Source: Anthropogastromicrobium sp963626545 (lineage in GTDB: Bacteria; Bacillota; Clostridia; Lachnospirales; Lachnospiraceae). Taken from it: a stretch of DNA of 38,172 nt. Shown piece after piece: positions 22,578 through 30,900 of the stretch. The notes beneath the pieces are model-generated. The model ran no database searches, had not been told where the DNA came from, and saw only the letters and a program-made list of their open reading frames with translations. The DNA lies in NCBI GenBank assembly GCA_963626545.1, contig CAVFYJ010000024.1, positions 1-38,172 of the forward strand. The letters are read 5' to 3'. The translations under genes and the position numbers were made by a program. Each line of letters opens with the position of its first letter. Position 1 is the first letter of the stretch.

Positions 22578-24522
22578 ATCCATTTGCCTCCTTTTCTTCC
22601 TCATAATCTTTGTTTCGCTTCTCATACTCAGTCTGTAAATCTCCGAAGAAATCAAGCGGCACGCGGCGCTCAATTACTGTGCCATTCTCCTGATGGAGTG
22701 CGATATGGCAGTGGTCGGCCTTTGGATCCATTTCAGGATAATCACTTCTAGTAAAGAAGAGCGGTGCAGAGCTGGACTGGCGATGCAGCGAAGCATGAAG
22801 CACAATCTGGGCAACCGTGAGGATATCAAGTACCTCGTGAATGCGCATCAGCTCATGTGGGTTCTTGCAGGAAAGCTGAGGAACGATATCGCGCTCATAA
22901 GAACCAAGCAGATCAAGACCTTCGCGTAGAAGTGCTTCACAGCGAACACCGCCACAGTAGTTCTGCATGGCCTTTGCAATCGCCTGATTTAATTCCTTCC
23001 AGCTGATTCCATCTTTGACAAAGAGCGGTGCGTACAGACGAGCCTGCTCACGGGCTGCTTCCTCTGGATCGTAAGATGGCAGCTCACAACACTTTGCGGC
23101 AGCGGCGGCCTTTCGTCCGGCATAGTAGCCAGTTGCACAGGCAAATCCGGCACAGTCCGATGCATAGAGCTGATCACCGGCAGCATAGATGCCGTCAATA
23201 TTTGTCTTGAGGTCCCAGTCATGAAGAATACCGCCCGGTGCACCAAAGAACTGGCGCTCCTGCTCAAGGAAGTTTGCAGACTGCCATCCGGTACCATAGC
23301 TTTGCAGCATATCCTTTGTTGGGTCGAAGCCACGCTTTGTATAATTTTGCAGAATCGGGATTTTTGTCTTTCCTTCCTCACCGACCATCATACCCCAGAT
23401 GACGCGGCGTTCCTCGTCTGGCATACGGCTCAGATCCGCATAGAACGGAAGCTGATAGCCACGCTTGATCAGTTCATCAAAATCAAGTGTCTCTGGGCCG
23501 CGATACTCGTACTTTGGATTGTCGATGACACCACCCTTTAAGAAGAATTTCTGACCTGGAGCTGGATAATAGCGCTCCAATACGCTTGTCAGCTCTTTGC
23601 CATCGCGGTCTACATATGGAATCTCGACACCTCTGGCATCGACCATTGTTGCGGCGTACCAGGTATTGTGATTGTTTCCAGTGCCGTAAGCTGGGAAGCT
23701 TCGTCCAGCCGCGGAATACTCAGCGCGAACGGATTTTTCCATCATCGTAAACTCAATGCCGCTTCGCCAGCCCATCGCATGACCACTTCCGATGCTCTGG
23801 AATGGACGAAATTCACAAAGCCCCGGCTGATCGGCATCAAACAGCCATACTCTGGCTGGACGGGACATCGCAAGGACAGTTGATTTTGTACGAAGGATAT
23901 AAAATTTACAGGTGTGAACATCCATCGCACAGGCTCCAGCACCGTGCTTGACACCATTTACAGTAGAGGTCAGAAGAGCAGTAGCTTCTGTATGTTCCAG
24001 AAGCTTTACGCCAAGGCGCTTTAACTCTTTGTAGAGAGATGGCTTAAAGGTGGAACCCCACACACGCAGCGTAAACTTATTCTTATAGTCGTAGGCAAAC
24101 ATCAGCTTTGTCTTCTCATCACGGAAAGCGGCACCCTCAAATTCATTTTCGGTATCACGTACCTTGCCGCCGAAGGATTCCATGTCCAGCATACGGTCAT
24201 AGCCCTCACGGCACTCGATATAGTGGGCAATTCCGTTGCTGTACCAGTCCTGCTCGTTGACATAGGCCCAGGCAATTTCCTCTGGTGTTACACCGGAGCA
24301 AGGATTGGTGCAGGCAGATTCCCAGTGGTCAAAGCCTGTTCCGGCAGAACCGCTTCGTTCAATCGCACCTTTCTCGACAAGGATGACCGACTGACCACGT
24401 CTGGCAGCGGCGATGGCTGCATAGCAGCCAGCCAGTCCACCGCCGAGAACAAGAACGTCGCAGCTAAGCTCCTGTGTGATACCGGTTTCATTGGCGTATG
24501 GCCAAGAAGTGGTATGTATCAT
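22564..24522 (-). CDS. FAD-dependent oxidoreductase, fumarate reductase/AprA-like
   Basis: A 652-residue flavoprotein. An N-terminal Rossmann motif (VLVLGGGLAGCYAAIAAARR, Gly27/29/32) binds FAD, with the acidic strand end at VILVEKG. ERSGSAGTGFDHWESACTNP is the post-Rossmann region of the succinate dehydrogenase/fumarate reductase/AprA superfamily. IDGIYAAGDQLYASDCAGFA, followed by CATGYYAGR, is the second FAD-contact segment. The C-terminal helical part resembles that superfamily too. No signal peptide is present, so unlike secreted Urd/Crd-type reductases it is cytoplasmic. Coupled to a two-cluster ferredoxin gene and lying 21 bases after a peptidase gene, it is likely a ferredoxin-linked reductase or oxidase for a solute brought in by the adjacent importer. 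The substrate is unknown to me. Confidence 0.9.
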   Translation of the reverse strand: MIHTTSWPYANETGITQELSCDVLVLGGGLAGCYAAIAAARRGQSVILVEKGAIERSGSAGTGFDHWESACTNPCSGVTPEEIAWAYVNEQDWYSNGIAHYIECREGYDRMLDMESFGGKVRDTENEFEGAAFRDEKTKLMFAYDYKNKFTLRVWGSTFKPSLYKELKRLGVKLLEHTEATALLTSTVNGVKHGAGACAMDVHTCKFYILRTKSTVLAMSRPARVWLFDADQPGLCEFRPFQSIGSGHAMGWRSGIEFTMMEKSVRAEYSAAGRSFPAYGTGNNHNTWYAATMVDARGVEIPYVDRDGKELTSVLERYYPAPGQKFFLKGGVIDNPKYEYRGPETLDFDELIKRGYQLPFYADLSRMPDEERRVIWGMMVGEEGKTKIPILQNYTKRGFDPTKDMLQSYGTGWQSANFLEQERQFFGAPGGILHDWDLKTNIDGIYAAGDQLYASDCAGFACATGYYAGRKAAAAAKCCELPSYDPEEAAREQARLYAPLFVKDGISWKELNQAIAKAMQNYCGGVRCEALLREGLDLLGSYERDIVPQLSCKNPHELMRIHEVLDILTVAQIVLHASLHRQSSSAPLFFTRSDYPEMDPKADHCHIALHQENGTVIERRVPLDFFGDLQTEYEKRNKDYEEEKEANGYAKR

Positions 24523-24543
24523 AAGTTTCGTTCCCCCTTAAGT

Positions 24544-25557
24544 TTAGAATGAAAATTCGTATTTGGAAAATGCAGTACACAGACGAATACCAGATTCTGC
24601 GTCTTCCTTGGAAATAACGCTGCTGCTGCAATGTGCGTAGCGGGTGACAACGGAGATACCACCGGCACGGACACCACAGTTGGACAGGTTCATGCTGGAC
24701 GCATCGCAGCCGCCCTTATCAATTACTTCATACTGGAATGGAATGTCCTTGTGACGGCAGCATTGCTCCATCGCAGCAACGACATCCTCATCACACAGAA
24801 CGGATGGGTCTGCAACCTTGATGCCGATTCCTGCGCCGATTGCATTGCTTCCGGTCAAATCACACGGATAATCGTGAGCCGGGGTAACATCGACAGCAAT
24901 GCCGATATCTGGCTTAATGAAAGCGGCAGTTGTTTTCGATCCGCGGCAGCCAACCTCTTCCTGAACGGTGAAGACATAGTAGATGTCATTCGGATAGGTT
25001 CCATCGTTTTCGCGAAGGGCTTCAATTAACTGGAAGCAGCCAACACGATCATCAAATGTCTTGGAGCAAACAAGATCATTTGCAAGTGGCAGGTACTCAC
25101 CACAGTAGCCGCATACAGAGCCAACGTGAACGTATTTCAGTGCATCTTCCTTGGACTTGGCACCGATATCAATAAAGAGTGCATTCGGGTCGTTGTGCGC
25201 ATCCTCAATATTCTTCATGCTGCTGACGACACCATAGACGCCGTTACGGAATACAACTCTTGTGTTGTAGGCAGAAGCGGTCCAGTTCCAGCCGACGTTG
25301 CAGACAAGAAGACGACCGTCTTCCTCGATTTTCTTTACCATGAAGCCGATCTCGTCCATGTGGGCGGCAAACATGATCTTCTTGGAGTGCGGGCCTCCCT
25401 TGCCCTTCTTTACGGCAATCAGGCTGCCGAGCGGGTCAACAATCAGTTCATCCGCATAAGGGCGTACCTCCTCTTCAATCAGTTTGCGTACCTTTTTTTC
25501 GTATCCGGCGATACCCTGTGTCTGGGTCAGGCGGATTAAAAGTTCTTCATTTCGCAT
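24544..25557 (-). CDS. M42-family metallo-aminopeptidase
   Basis: A 337-residue cytoplasmic dimetal aminopeptidase of the M42 (FrvX/YsdC, glutamyl or tetrahedral TET) family. The start at 25557 follows GAGGAGG eight bases away. Metal and catalytic residues are His66 and Asp68 (AAHMDEIGFM), an Asp in SKTFDDRVG (169/170), the Glu pair 200/201 (VQEEVGCRGS), Asp223 (AVDVTPAHD) and His309 (VTRYAHCSSS). Such enzymes form dodecameric shells and trim N-terminal residues from short peptides; some genes of the family sit in sugar operons without a clear role. Here it is the first gene of an operon with the flavoprotein and ferredoxin, which raises the possibility that the imported compound has an amide or peptide part. 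Confidence 0.92.
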   Translation of the reverse strand: MRNEELLIRLTQTQGIAGYEKKVRKLIEEEVRPYADELIVDPLGSLIAVKKGKGGPHSKKIMFAAHMDEIGFMVKKIEEDGRLLVCNVGWNWTASAYNTRVVFRNGVYGVVSSMKNIEDAHNDPNALFIDIGAKSKEDALKYVHVGSVCGYCGEYLPLANDLVCSKTFDDRVGCFQLIEALRENDGTYPNDIYYVFTVQEEVGCRGSKTTAAFIKPDIGIAVDVTPAHDYPCDLTGSNAIGAGIGIKVADPSVLCDEDVVAAMEQCCRHKDIPFQYEVIDKGGCDASSMNLSNCGVRAGGISVVTRYAHCSSSVISKEDAESGIRLCTAFSKYEFSF

Positions 25558-25609
25558 CGCAAGTACCTCCTCGTTTTGTGCTGCATCGTGAATGTGCAGT
25601 TCTAGGGAT

Positions 25610-25638
25610 ATTTTAGCACCCACAAAATGGGAACGCAA
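25610..25638 (-). promoter_or_regulatory. Sigma-A promoter of the M42-flavoprotein-ferredoxin operon
   Basis: On the minus strand: TTGCGT (25638-25633), a 17-base spacer, TAAAAT (25615-25610) with an extended -10 TGC. It lies 53 bases before the M42 start codon and separates this operon from coaX. Confidence 0.7.
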
Positions 25639-25664
25639 GGTGTGCAACCCGAAAATTTAACGAA

Positions 25665-25698
25665 GGGTGCCTCGTAAAAGCAACTCGTCTCAGCACCC
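25665..25698 (-). terminator. Possible weak terminator after coaX
   Basis: GGGTGC (25665-25670) and GCACCC (25693-25698) pair, enclosing CTCGT/ACGAG-like segments. On the minus strand it is followed by TTCGTTAAATTTT, a poor T-run. Confidence 0.4.
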
Positions 25699-25719
25699 AC
25701 TACGTATTGAAGCTGCACA

Positions 25720-26493
25720 TTAACGTATCACCTGGTTCTTCTTATAAATCAACGCGAGCCCTTTCAGCATTAAATCTGGCTCATAGGAAATTGCTTCCTC
25801 ACAATACGGAAGAATTGCGGGTGCGATACCACCTGTAGCGACCACAATAGCATTTTCGCCAAGCTCCGTGCGGATGCGGCGAATCATACCATCAATCATT
25901 GCGGCATTGCCAAAGAGAGAGCCACTTTTCATGCAGTCAATGGTATTGCTTCCGATTACCTGCTTTGGTGCATCCAGACTGATAAATGGCAGCTGAGAGG
26001 TTTGTGAGGAGAGGGAGTTGAGTGCGACAACAGCACCTGGTACGATTGCACCACCAATATACTGACGCTTACTGTTAATAACAGAAAAAGTGGTGGCAGT
26101 TCCCATGTCAATTACGATGGAGGGAACTGGGTATGCGGCGATGGCGGCAACTGCTGTTACCACAAGGTCGCTGCCAAGCTGAGCTGGGTTATCAATGCGA
26201 ATGGAAAGCCCATTTTTTACGCCAGGTCCGACAACAAGTGGTTCCTTTGAGAGTAGCTTTGCAAGTGCTGTTTTCATAATATTCGATAATGGCGGGACAA
26301 CAGAAGAGATAATGCTGCCTTCGATCTGTGCGTCAGCAACGTGATGCAGCTCGAAGATCAGTTTAAAATCAAGTGCATATTCTAGTTCTGTCTTATCCGT
26401 ACGGGTCGAGATGCGCTCTGTAAATAAAACGTTATCGGCTTCAATTCCTCCGACTACGATATTGGTATTTCCGATATCAACTGCAATAATCAT
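25720..26493 (-). CDS. coaX: Type III pantothenate kinase
   Basis: A 257-residue kinase that phosphorylates pantothenate in the first step of coenzyme A synthesis. The start at 26493 follows AAAGGCAGG. The acetate/sugar-kinase-like fold shows its phosphate loop at MIIAVDIGNTN (Asp6), then VGPGVKNGLSIRIDNPAQLG, followed by SDLV, the substrate and metal region, and IVIDMGTATTFSVI. VATGGIAPAILPYC closes the second domain. Type III kinases need a monovalent cation and are not inhibited by CoA. It is divergent from the spore protein gene at 26639. The gene looks complete and ordinary. Confidence 0.96.
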   Translation of the reverse strand: MIIAVDIGNTNIVVGGIEADNVLFTERISTRTDKTELEYALDFKLIFELHHVADAQIEGSIISSVVPPLSNIMKTALAKLLSKEPLVVGPGVKNGLSIRIDNPAQLGSDLVVTAVAAIAAYPVPSIVIDMGTATTFSVINSKRQYIGGAIVPGAVVALNSLSSQTSQLPFISLDAPKQVIGSNTIDCMKSGSLFGNAAMIDGMIRRIRTELGENAIVVATGGIAPAILPYCEEAISYEPDLMLKGLALIYKKNQVIR

Positions 26494-26586
26494 AAAAACC
26501 TGCCTTTCTATGTTCACAATGGTGAGAATTATTGGGTAATTATTGTGATACAAAAATGATAACATGCTAAGATTGGAAAAACAAGC

Positions 26587-26616
26587 GTATCTACTGGGAA
26601 TCTTTTGGGCATTCTA
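26587..26616 (+). promoter_or_regulatory. Sigma-G-like promoter of the spore protein gene
   Basis: GTATC (26587-26591), an 18-base spacer and CATTCTA (26610-26616). The -10 is an exact match to the forespore sigma-G consensus as I know it, 23 bases before the start codon. The fit with the SASP call downstream supports both. Confidence 0.6.
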
Positions 26617-26638
26617 AAGATGGAAAGGAGGCACTTGC

Positions 26639-26872
26639 ATGAAAGATAACAAAAATACTGTACAAAGAAAGACCAAACCCGACTGGAATAAGCTCACGAA
26701 GGAAGATTTGCAAAAGCTTGAGATCGCCGAAGAGATCGGCGTGATTGATAAAATCTACGCGGGTGGATATGGAAATCTTACATCAAAGGAATCTGGAAAA
26801 ATTGGAGGAATCCTTGCTGCACGAAACAAAGCCGAAAAGAAAAAATGTGAGGAAGGAGAACAGACGAAGTGA
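26639..26872 (+). CDS. Small acid-soluble spore protein, alpha/beta-type-like
   Basis: A 77-residue basic protein; the start follows AAAGGAGG at 26624-26631. Residues 27-61 (KLEIAEEIGVIDKI, then GNLTSKESGKIGGILAARN) match the layout of alpha/beta SASPs, with the EIA-E-GV segment and the G-L--(K/R)E-G--GG core that binds and protects spore DNA and carries the germination protease site. The Lys-rich N-terminal extension and C-terminal tail are those of the divergent clostridial members. A sigma-G-like promoter precedes it. The protein would coat DNA in the forespore, changing its helix form and UV photochemistry. The assignment rests on motif reading; a generic small DNA-binding protein is the alternative. 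Confidence 0.75.
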   Translation: MKDNKNTVQRKTKPDWNKLTKEDLQKLEIAEEIGVIDKIYAGGYGNLTSKESGKIGGILAARNKAEKKKCEEGEQTK

Positions 26873-26882
26873 AAGAAATAGG

Positions 26883-26911
26883 TTGAAAGAAATCGCGTAA
26901 TCCATTATACT
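26883..26911 (+). promoter_or_regulatory. Sigma-A promoter of deoC
   Basis: TTGAAA (26883-26888), a 17-base spacer, TATACT (26906-26911), 62 bases before the deoC start. Confidence 0.75.
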
Positions 26912-26973
26912 AAAGGTATGTATAAGGCAAAGAATGCTTATTACTGATCAAAATGAAAAATGGAGGATTTAGA

Positions 26974-27624
26974 ATGGATCACGCAAAGCTGTTAAATAAA
27001 GTAGACCACACATTGCTGGCACAGGGCGCTACATGGGAGGAGATTCGTCAGATTTGTGACGATGCAATCCGTTTCAAGACAGCATCCGTATGTATTCCGC
27101 CGTCCTACGTAAAGCAGGCAAAGGGTTATGTAGGCGACAGGATGAAGATCTGTACCGTAATCGGTTTCCCGAACGGATATAACACCACCGCAGTTAAGGA
27201 ATTCGAGACAAAGGATGCGATCGCAAATGGTGCTGACGAAATTGATATGGTAATCAACATTGGCTGGGTAAAGGATGGCAGATACGACCTCGTAGAGGAG
27301 GAGATCCGTTGCCTGAAGGCTGCATGTGGCGATAGGATCTTAAAAGTTATCATCGAGACCTGTCTGTTGACCGACACCGAGAAGATTCGCATGTGCGAGG
27401 TTGTTACCGCTGCAAAGGCTGACTTTATCAAGACTTCTACCGGTTTCTCCAAGGCAGGAGCTACCTTTGATGACATTGCACTGTTCGCTTCCCACGTAGG
27501 TGAGGACGTACAGATCAAGGCTGCTGGCGGTATTTCTTCCTTCGCTGACGCAGAGGAGTTTGTAAAGTTAGGTGCCAACAGACTGGGAACCAGCCGTCTG
27601 GTAAAGCTGGAGAAGCAGCAGTAA
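26974..27624 (+). CDS. deoC: Deoxyribose-phosphate aldolase
   Basis: A 216-residue class I aldolase that cleaves 2-deoxyribose-5-phosphate to glyceraldehyde-3-phosphate and acetaldehyde in deoxynucleoside catabolism. The start at 26974 is set by GGAGG at 26961-26965, over an in-frame ATG at 26953. The TIM-barrel landmarks are DHTLLAQGAT at the N-terminus, GADEIDMVINIGW, VIIETCLLT, the Schiff-base Lys153 in DFIKTSTGFSKAGAT and the second Lys182 in IKAAGGISS. It has its own promoter and terminator and no deoA, deoB or deoD beside it. It fits functionally with the nucleoside importer and cdd 16 kb to the left. Confidence 0.96.
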   Translation: MDHAKLLNKVDHTLLAQGATWEEIRQICDDAIRFKTASVCIPPSYVKQAKGYVGDRMKICTVIGFPNGYNTTAVKEFETKDAIANGADEIDMVINIGWVKDGRYDLVEEEIRCLKAACGDRILKVIIETCLLTDTEKIRMCEVVTAAKADFIKTSTGFSKAGATFDDIALFASHVGEDVQIKAAGGISSFADAEEFVKLGANRLGTSRLVKLEKQQ

Positions 27625-27711
27625 TAGCAGGAATTGGTCAATCAATTCATGGCAATAGACGTGAGGATGAGTTTTGACACGAGAAAAATTTGATTTTATA
27701 AGAGGTAAGAG

Positions 27712-27745
27712 GTGGTCTGCACAGGTTGTAGGCCACTTTTGTTTT
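27712..27745 (+). terminator. Terminator after deoC
   Basis: GTGGTCT (27712-27718) pairs with AGGCCAC (27730-27736) with one G-U, followed by TTTTGTTTT. Confidence 0.8.
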
Positions 27746-27746
27746 C

Positions 27747-27831
27747 TAGTGGGTTTCGTTTCCAAGTGGATTTCATTTCCAAGTGTTTTTCCTTTTCACT
27801 GGATTTCTATTTTTAGTCAATTTCATTTCTA
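27747..27831 (+). repeat. Five degenerate 17-bp tandem repeats, non-coding
   Basis: Successive 17-base units start at 27747, 27764, 27781, 27798 and 27815. The consensus is close to AAGTGGATTTCATTTCC; units 1 and 2 differ at three bases and later units drift. They fill the gap between the deoC terminator and the promoter of the large ABC protein. Together with the promoter and two inverted repeats, they are what the 348-base intergenic region 27625-27972 contains. Confidence 0.75.
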
Positions 27832-27868
27832 TGTGAGAAGGTTTGATTAAATATTTCTAAAATAAACA

Positions 27869-27882
27869 GTCAATGAATTGAC
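27869..27882 (+). promoter_or_regulatory. Palindromic operator candidate over the -35
   Basis: GTCAAT-GA-ATTGAC is a perfect 6+6 inverted repeat that overlaps the TTGACG -35 element. A repressor bound here would block the promoter of the ABC protein gene. Confidence 0.5.
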
Positions 27883-27906
27883 GCAGAAAAATCAAGGGAA
27901 TATAAT
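27878..27906 (+). promoter_or_regulatory. Strong sigma-A promoter of the large ABC protein gene
   Basis: TTGACG (27878-27883), a 17-base spacer, perfect TATAAT (27901-27906), 67 bases before the start codon. Confidence 0.85.
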
Positions 27907-27924
27907 GAAAGTCGCATTGTCAAA

Positions 27925-27950
27925 AACGCGAAAGATAATCGTTTCGCGTT
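27925..27950 (+). promoter_or_regulatory. 9-bp inverted repeat in the leader
   Basis: AACGCGAAA (27925-27933) and TTTCGCGTT (27942-27950) are perfect complements around eight bases. Placed 10 bases before the ribosome site AAGGAG (27961-27966), the structure could be an operator in the DNA or a translation-limiting hairpin in the RNA. Confidence 0.5.
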
Positions 27951-27972
27951 GAAAAAAGAAAAGGAGAAAAAA

Positions 27973-30900
27973 GTGCTTCAGTTAAAAAACATTGTAAAAA
28001 CGTATGTAGCAGGAGATACCAAGCAGGATGCATTAAAAGGCGTCAGCATGAATTTTCGTGAAAATGAGTTTGTGTCCATCCTCGGACAGAGCGGTTCTGG
28101 AAAGACGACACTTTTAAATATCATCGGCGGTTTGGACCGGTATACGAGCGGTGATCTGATCATCAACGGTGTGTCTACCAGCAAATATAAGGATGCCGAC
28201 TGGGATTATTACCGCAATCACTCCATTGGTTTTGTCTTCCAAAGCTACAACCTGATTCCGCACCAGAGTGTGCTGTCAAATGTTGAGTTAGCATTGACTT
28301 TGGCTGGTATTTCCAAGAAGGAGCGCCGTGCGAGAGCGATTGAGGTGTTAAAGAAGGTAGGCCTTGCGGATCACATTCATAAGCGTCCAAATCAGATGTC
28401 AGGAGGCCAGATGCAGCGTGTGGCGATTGCGCGTGCGCTGATCAACAATCCAGACATTTTGCTTGCCGATGAGCCGACAGGCGCACTTGATTCTGAGACG
28501 AGTGTGCAGATCATGGAGCTGTTAAAGGAAATCGCAAAGGATAAGCTTGTCATCATGGTAACGCATAATCCGGAGCTGGCAGCAAAATATTCCACTCGAA
28601 TTATCCGCGTGCTGGACGGTCGCATCGTAGACGATACCGATCCGTATAACGTGCCAGACCAGATCAGTGTGACCCCGCAGAAGCGAAAGAAGATTTCCAT
28701 GTCGATGGGAACCGCAGTGTCCCTTAGTTTTAACAATTTAAAAACGAAGAAAGGACGTACCCTGCTCACGGCATTTGCGGGTAGCATTGGAATCATCGGC
28801 ATTGCACTGATTTTGTCGCTGTCGACCGGTATTCAGGACTATGTAAACGATTTACAGCGCGATACGCTTTCCTCTTATCCGGTTTCGATTGCGAAGGAAG
28901 AATCCCCGCTTGCGAGCATTCTGACGGCAGCAATGCCGCAGGAGGATGGAGACAATGCAGACAAAAAGGAAAATACGGTTTATTCCAACAGCCGTATGGG
29001 TCAGATGTTCAATGCAATGTTTGCATCCGATAGTGATACAAATAATCTGACAAAGTTTAAGGCCTATTTGGAAGAAAAAATGGCAGAGGAGCCTGAGAAA
29101 AAGGACAGCGATGTATTAAAAGATCATGTGGAAACGATCCAGTATCAGTATGATGTGGCACTCAATACCTATATTGAGACCGAAGATGGCTATCGCAGTA
29201 CGGATATGACCTCTGTTTTCATGAATGGAATGACCAGTTCATCATCAACAGGAAGCGACTCCTCGGAGAATTCCATGGCATCCATGATGGGTATGTCTTC
29301 ATCTTCGATGTCTCAGATGAGCAGCAGTATGATGAGTCTGTGGTCCGAACTCCTTCCGGGAAATGATGGCGAGCTGATTTCGGATATGGTGTATGACCAG
29401 TACGATCTTGAGGCTGGAAGATGGCCAGAGTCAGCAGATGAGATTGTATTGATTTTATCCGATAACAATGAAATTACCGATGTTGCCTTTTATGCGCTTG
29501 GCTTAGTCAGTGATGAAGAAGTTGTGGACTCGATGAGAGCAGTTATGAAATCAGAGGCATTAAATATCGAGCAGCGCGAGATTTCCTATGATGATGTGTT
29601 AAAAACGACCTTTAAGCTGATTGTAAATCCAGATTATTACACGAAAGAGGTTAATGGTACTTGGAAGTATATCGGTGATGATAAAGATTCGATGGAGTTA
29701 GTGATTGATCACGGCTATGAGCTGAAGATTGTCGGTATTATCAAGCCAAATCCAGATGCAGCTGTAACCTCTGCAACAGGAAGCTTTGGCTACACCTCTG
29801 CGCTGACTCAGTATGTGATCGAGCAGACAAACAACAGCGAGCTTGTAAAAGAGCAGAAGTTTCCAGAAAATGAAAATCTTGATCTTTTGACTGGATTGCC
29901 ATTTGTCATCACCGAGGAGAATGATCCGACCGATGAGGAGAAGGCAGAGAAGATTACTGAATATTTCGCTGGCTTAAATGATATTGAAAAGACAAAGATT
30001 TATACCGAGATTCTTTCTGAGCCGACCGAAGAAGAAATCGAGCAGATGACTGCGATGTATATGAAGAATTTCTCCAGTCGTGATGCAATTATTACATTGG
30101 TAGCTAGCACGATGGGCATGGACGAGGAAACGGCAAAGTCCTATCTGGAGGATTACAGCGACGAGGAGCTTCAGGCAATGCTTCAAAAGCAGCTGGTACA
30201 AATGGTAAAGGAAAATAAGTCGGAGTCTGCACAGGCGCAGGTACTTCAGATGCGTGTGAATGCGACCGCGCAGGGCGATCTGTTTGGTACCACCGGATAT
30301 GCAGCAGTGGCAAAGGCATTTGACGAGTTGATCGACAGTACCGATGATACCACAGTTCTGGCAAAGTATTACGATGAATATATGCCGTCAACCGTTTCGG
30401 GTTCGACACTTGAGGAAACCTTGCAGAAGCTGTCTGCAGTTGACATCAATTCTCCGTCCACGATCAACATTTATGCAAAGAGCTTTGACGATAAGGAAAA
30501 GATCGCCGATGTGATCACGCAGTACAACGAGACGGCAGAGGAGGATGACCAGATTAGCTACACTGATTATATGGCGCTTCTGATGTCTGGTGTGAATACG
30601 ATGATCAATGCCGTATCCTACGGTCTGATTGCATTTGTATCCATTTCACTGATTGTTTCCTCTATTATGATTGGAATCATCACGTATATATCTGTTTTGG
30701 AGCGCACCAAGGAGATTGGTATTCTTCGAAGTGTCGGCGCCTCCAAGAAGGATATTTCCAGAGTCTTCAATGCGGAGACCGCGATTATTGGTCTGACGGC
30801 AGGCTTGATGGGTATTGGCGTCACATTACTACTCAATATTCCGATCAGTATGGTTATTAACAATCTAACTGGAATCGGAAACATTGCAAAGCTTCCAGTT

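Noticed and set aside
22564..24522. Secreted respiratory reductase of the Urd/Crd/Ird type
   Set aside because: There is no signal peptide, FMN-binding domain or flavinylation site; the partner is a soluble ferredoxin-type protein.
27747..27831. CRISPR array
   Set aside because: The 17-base units are contiguous and degenerate, with no unique spacers and no cas genes.
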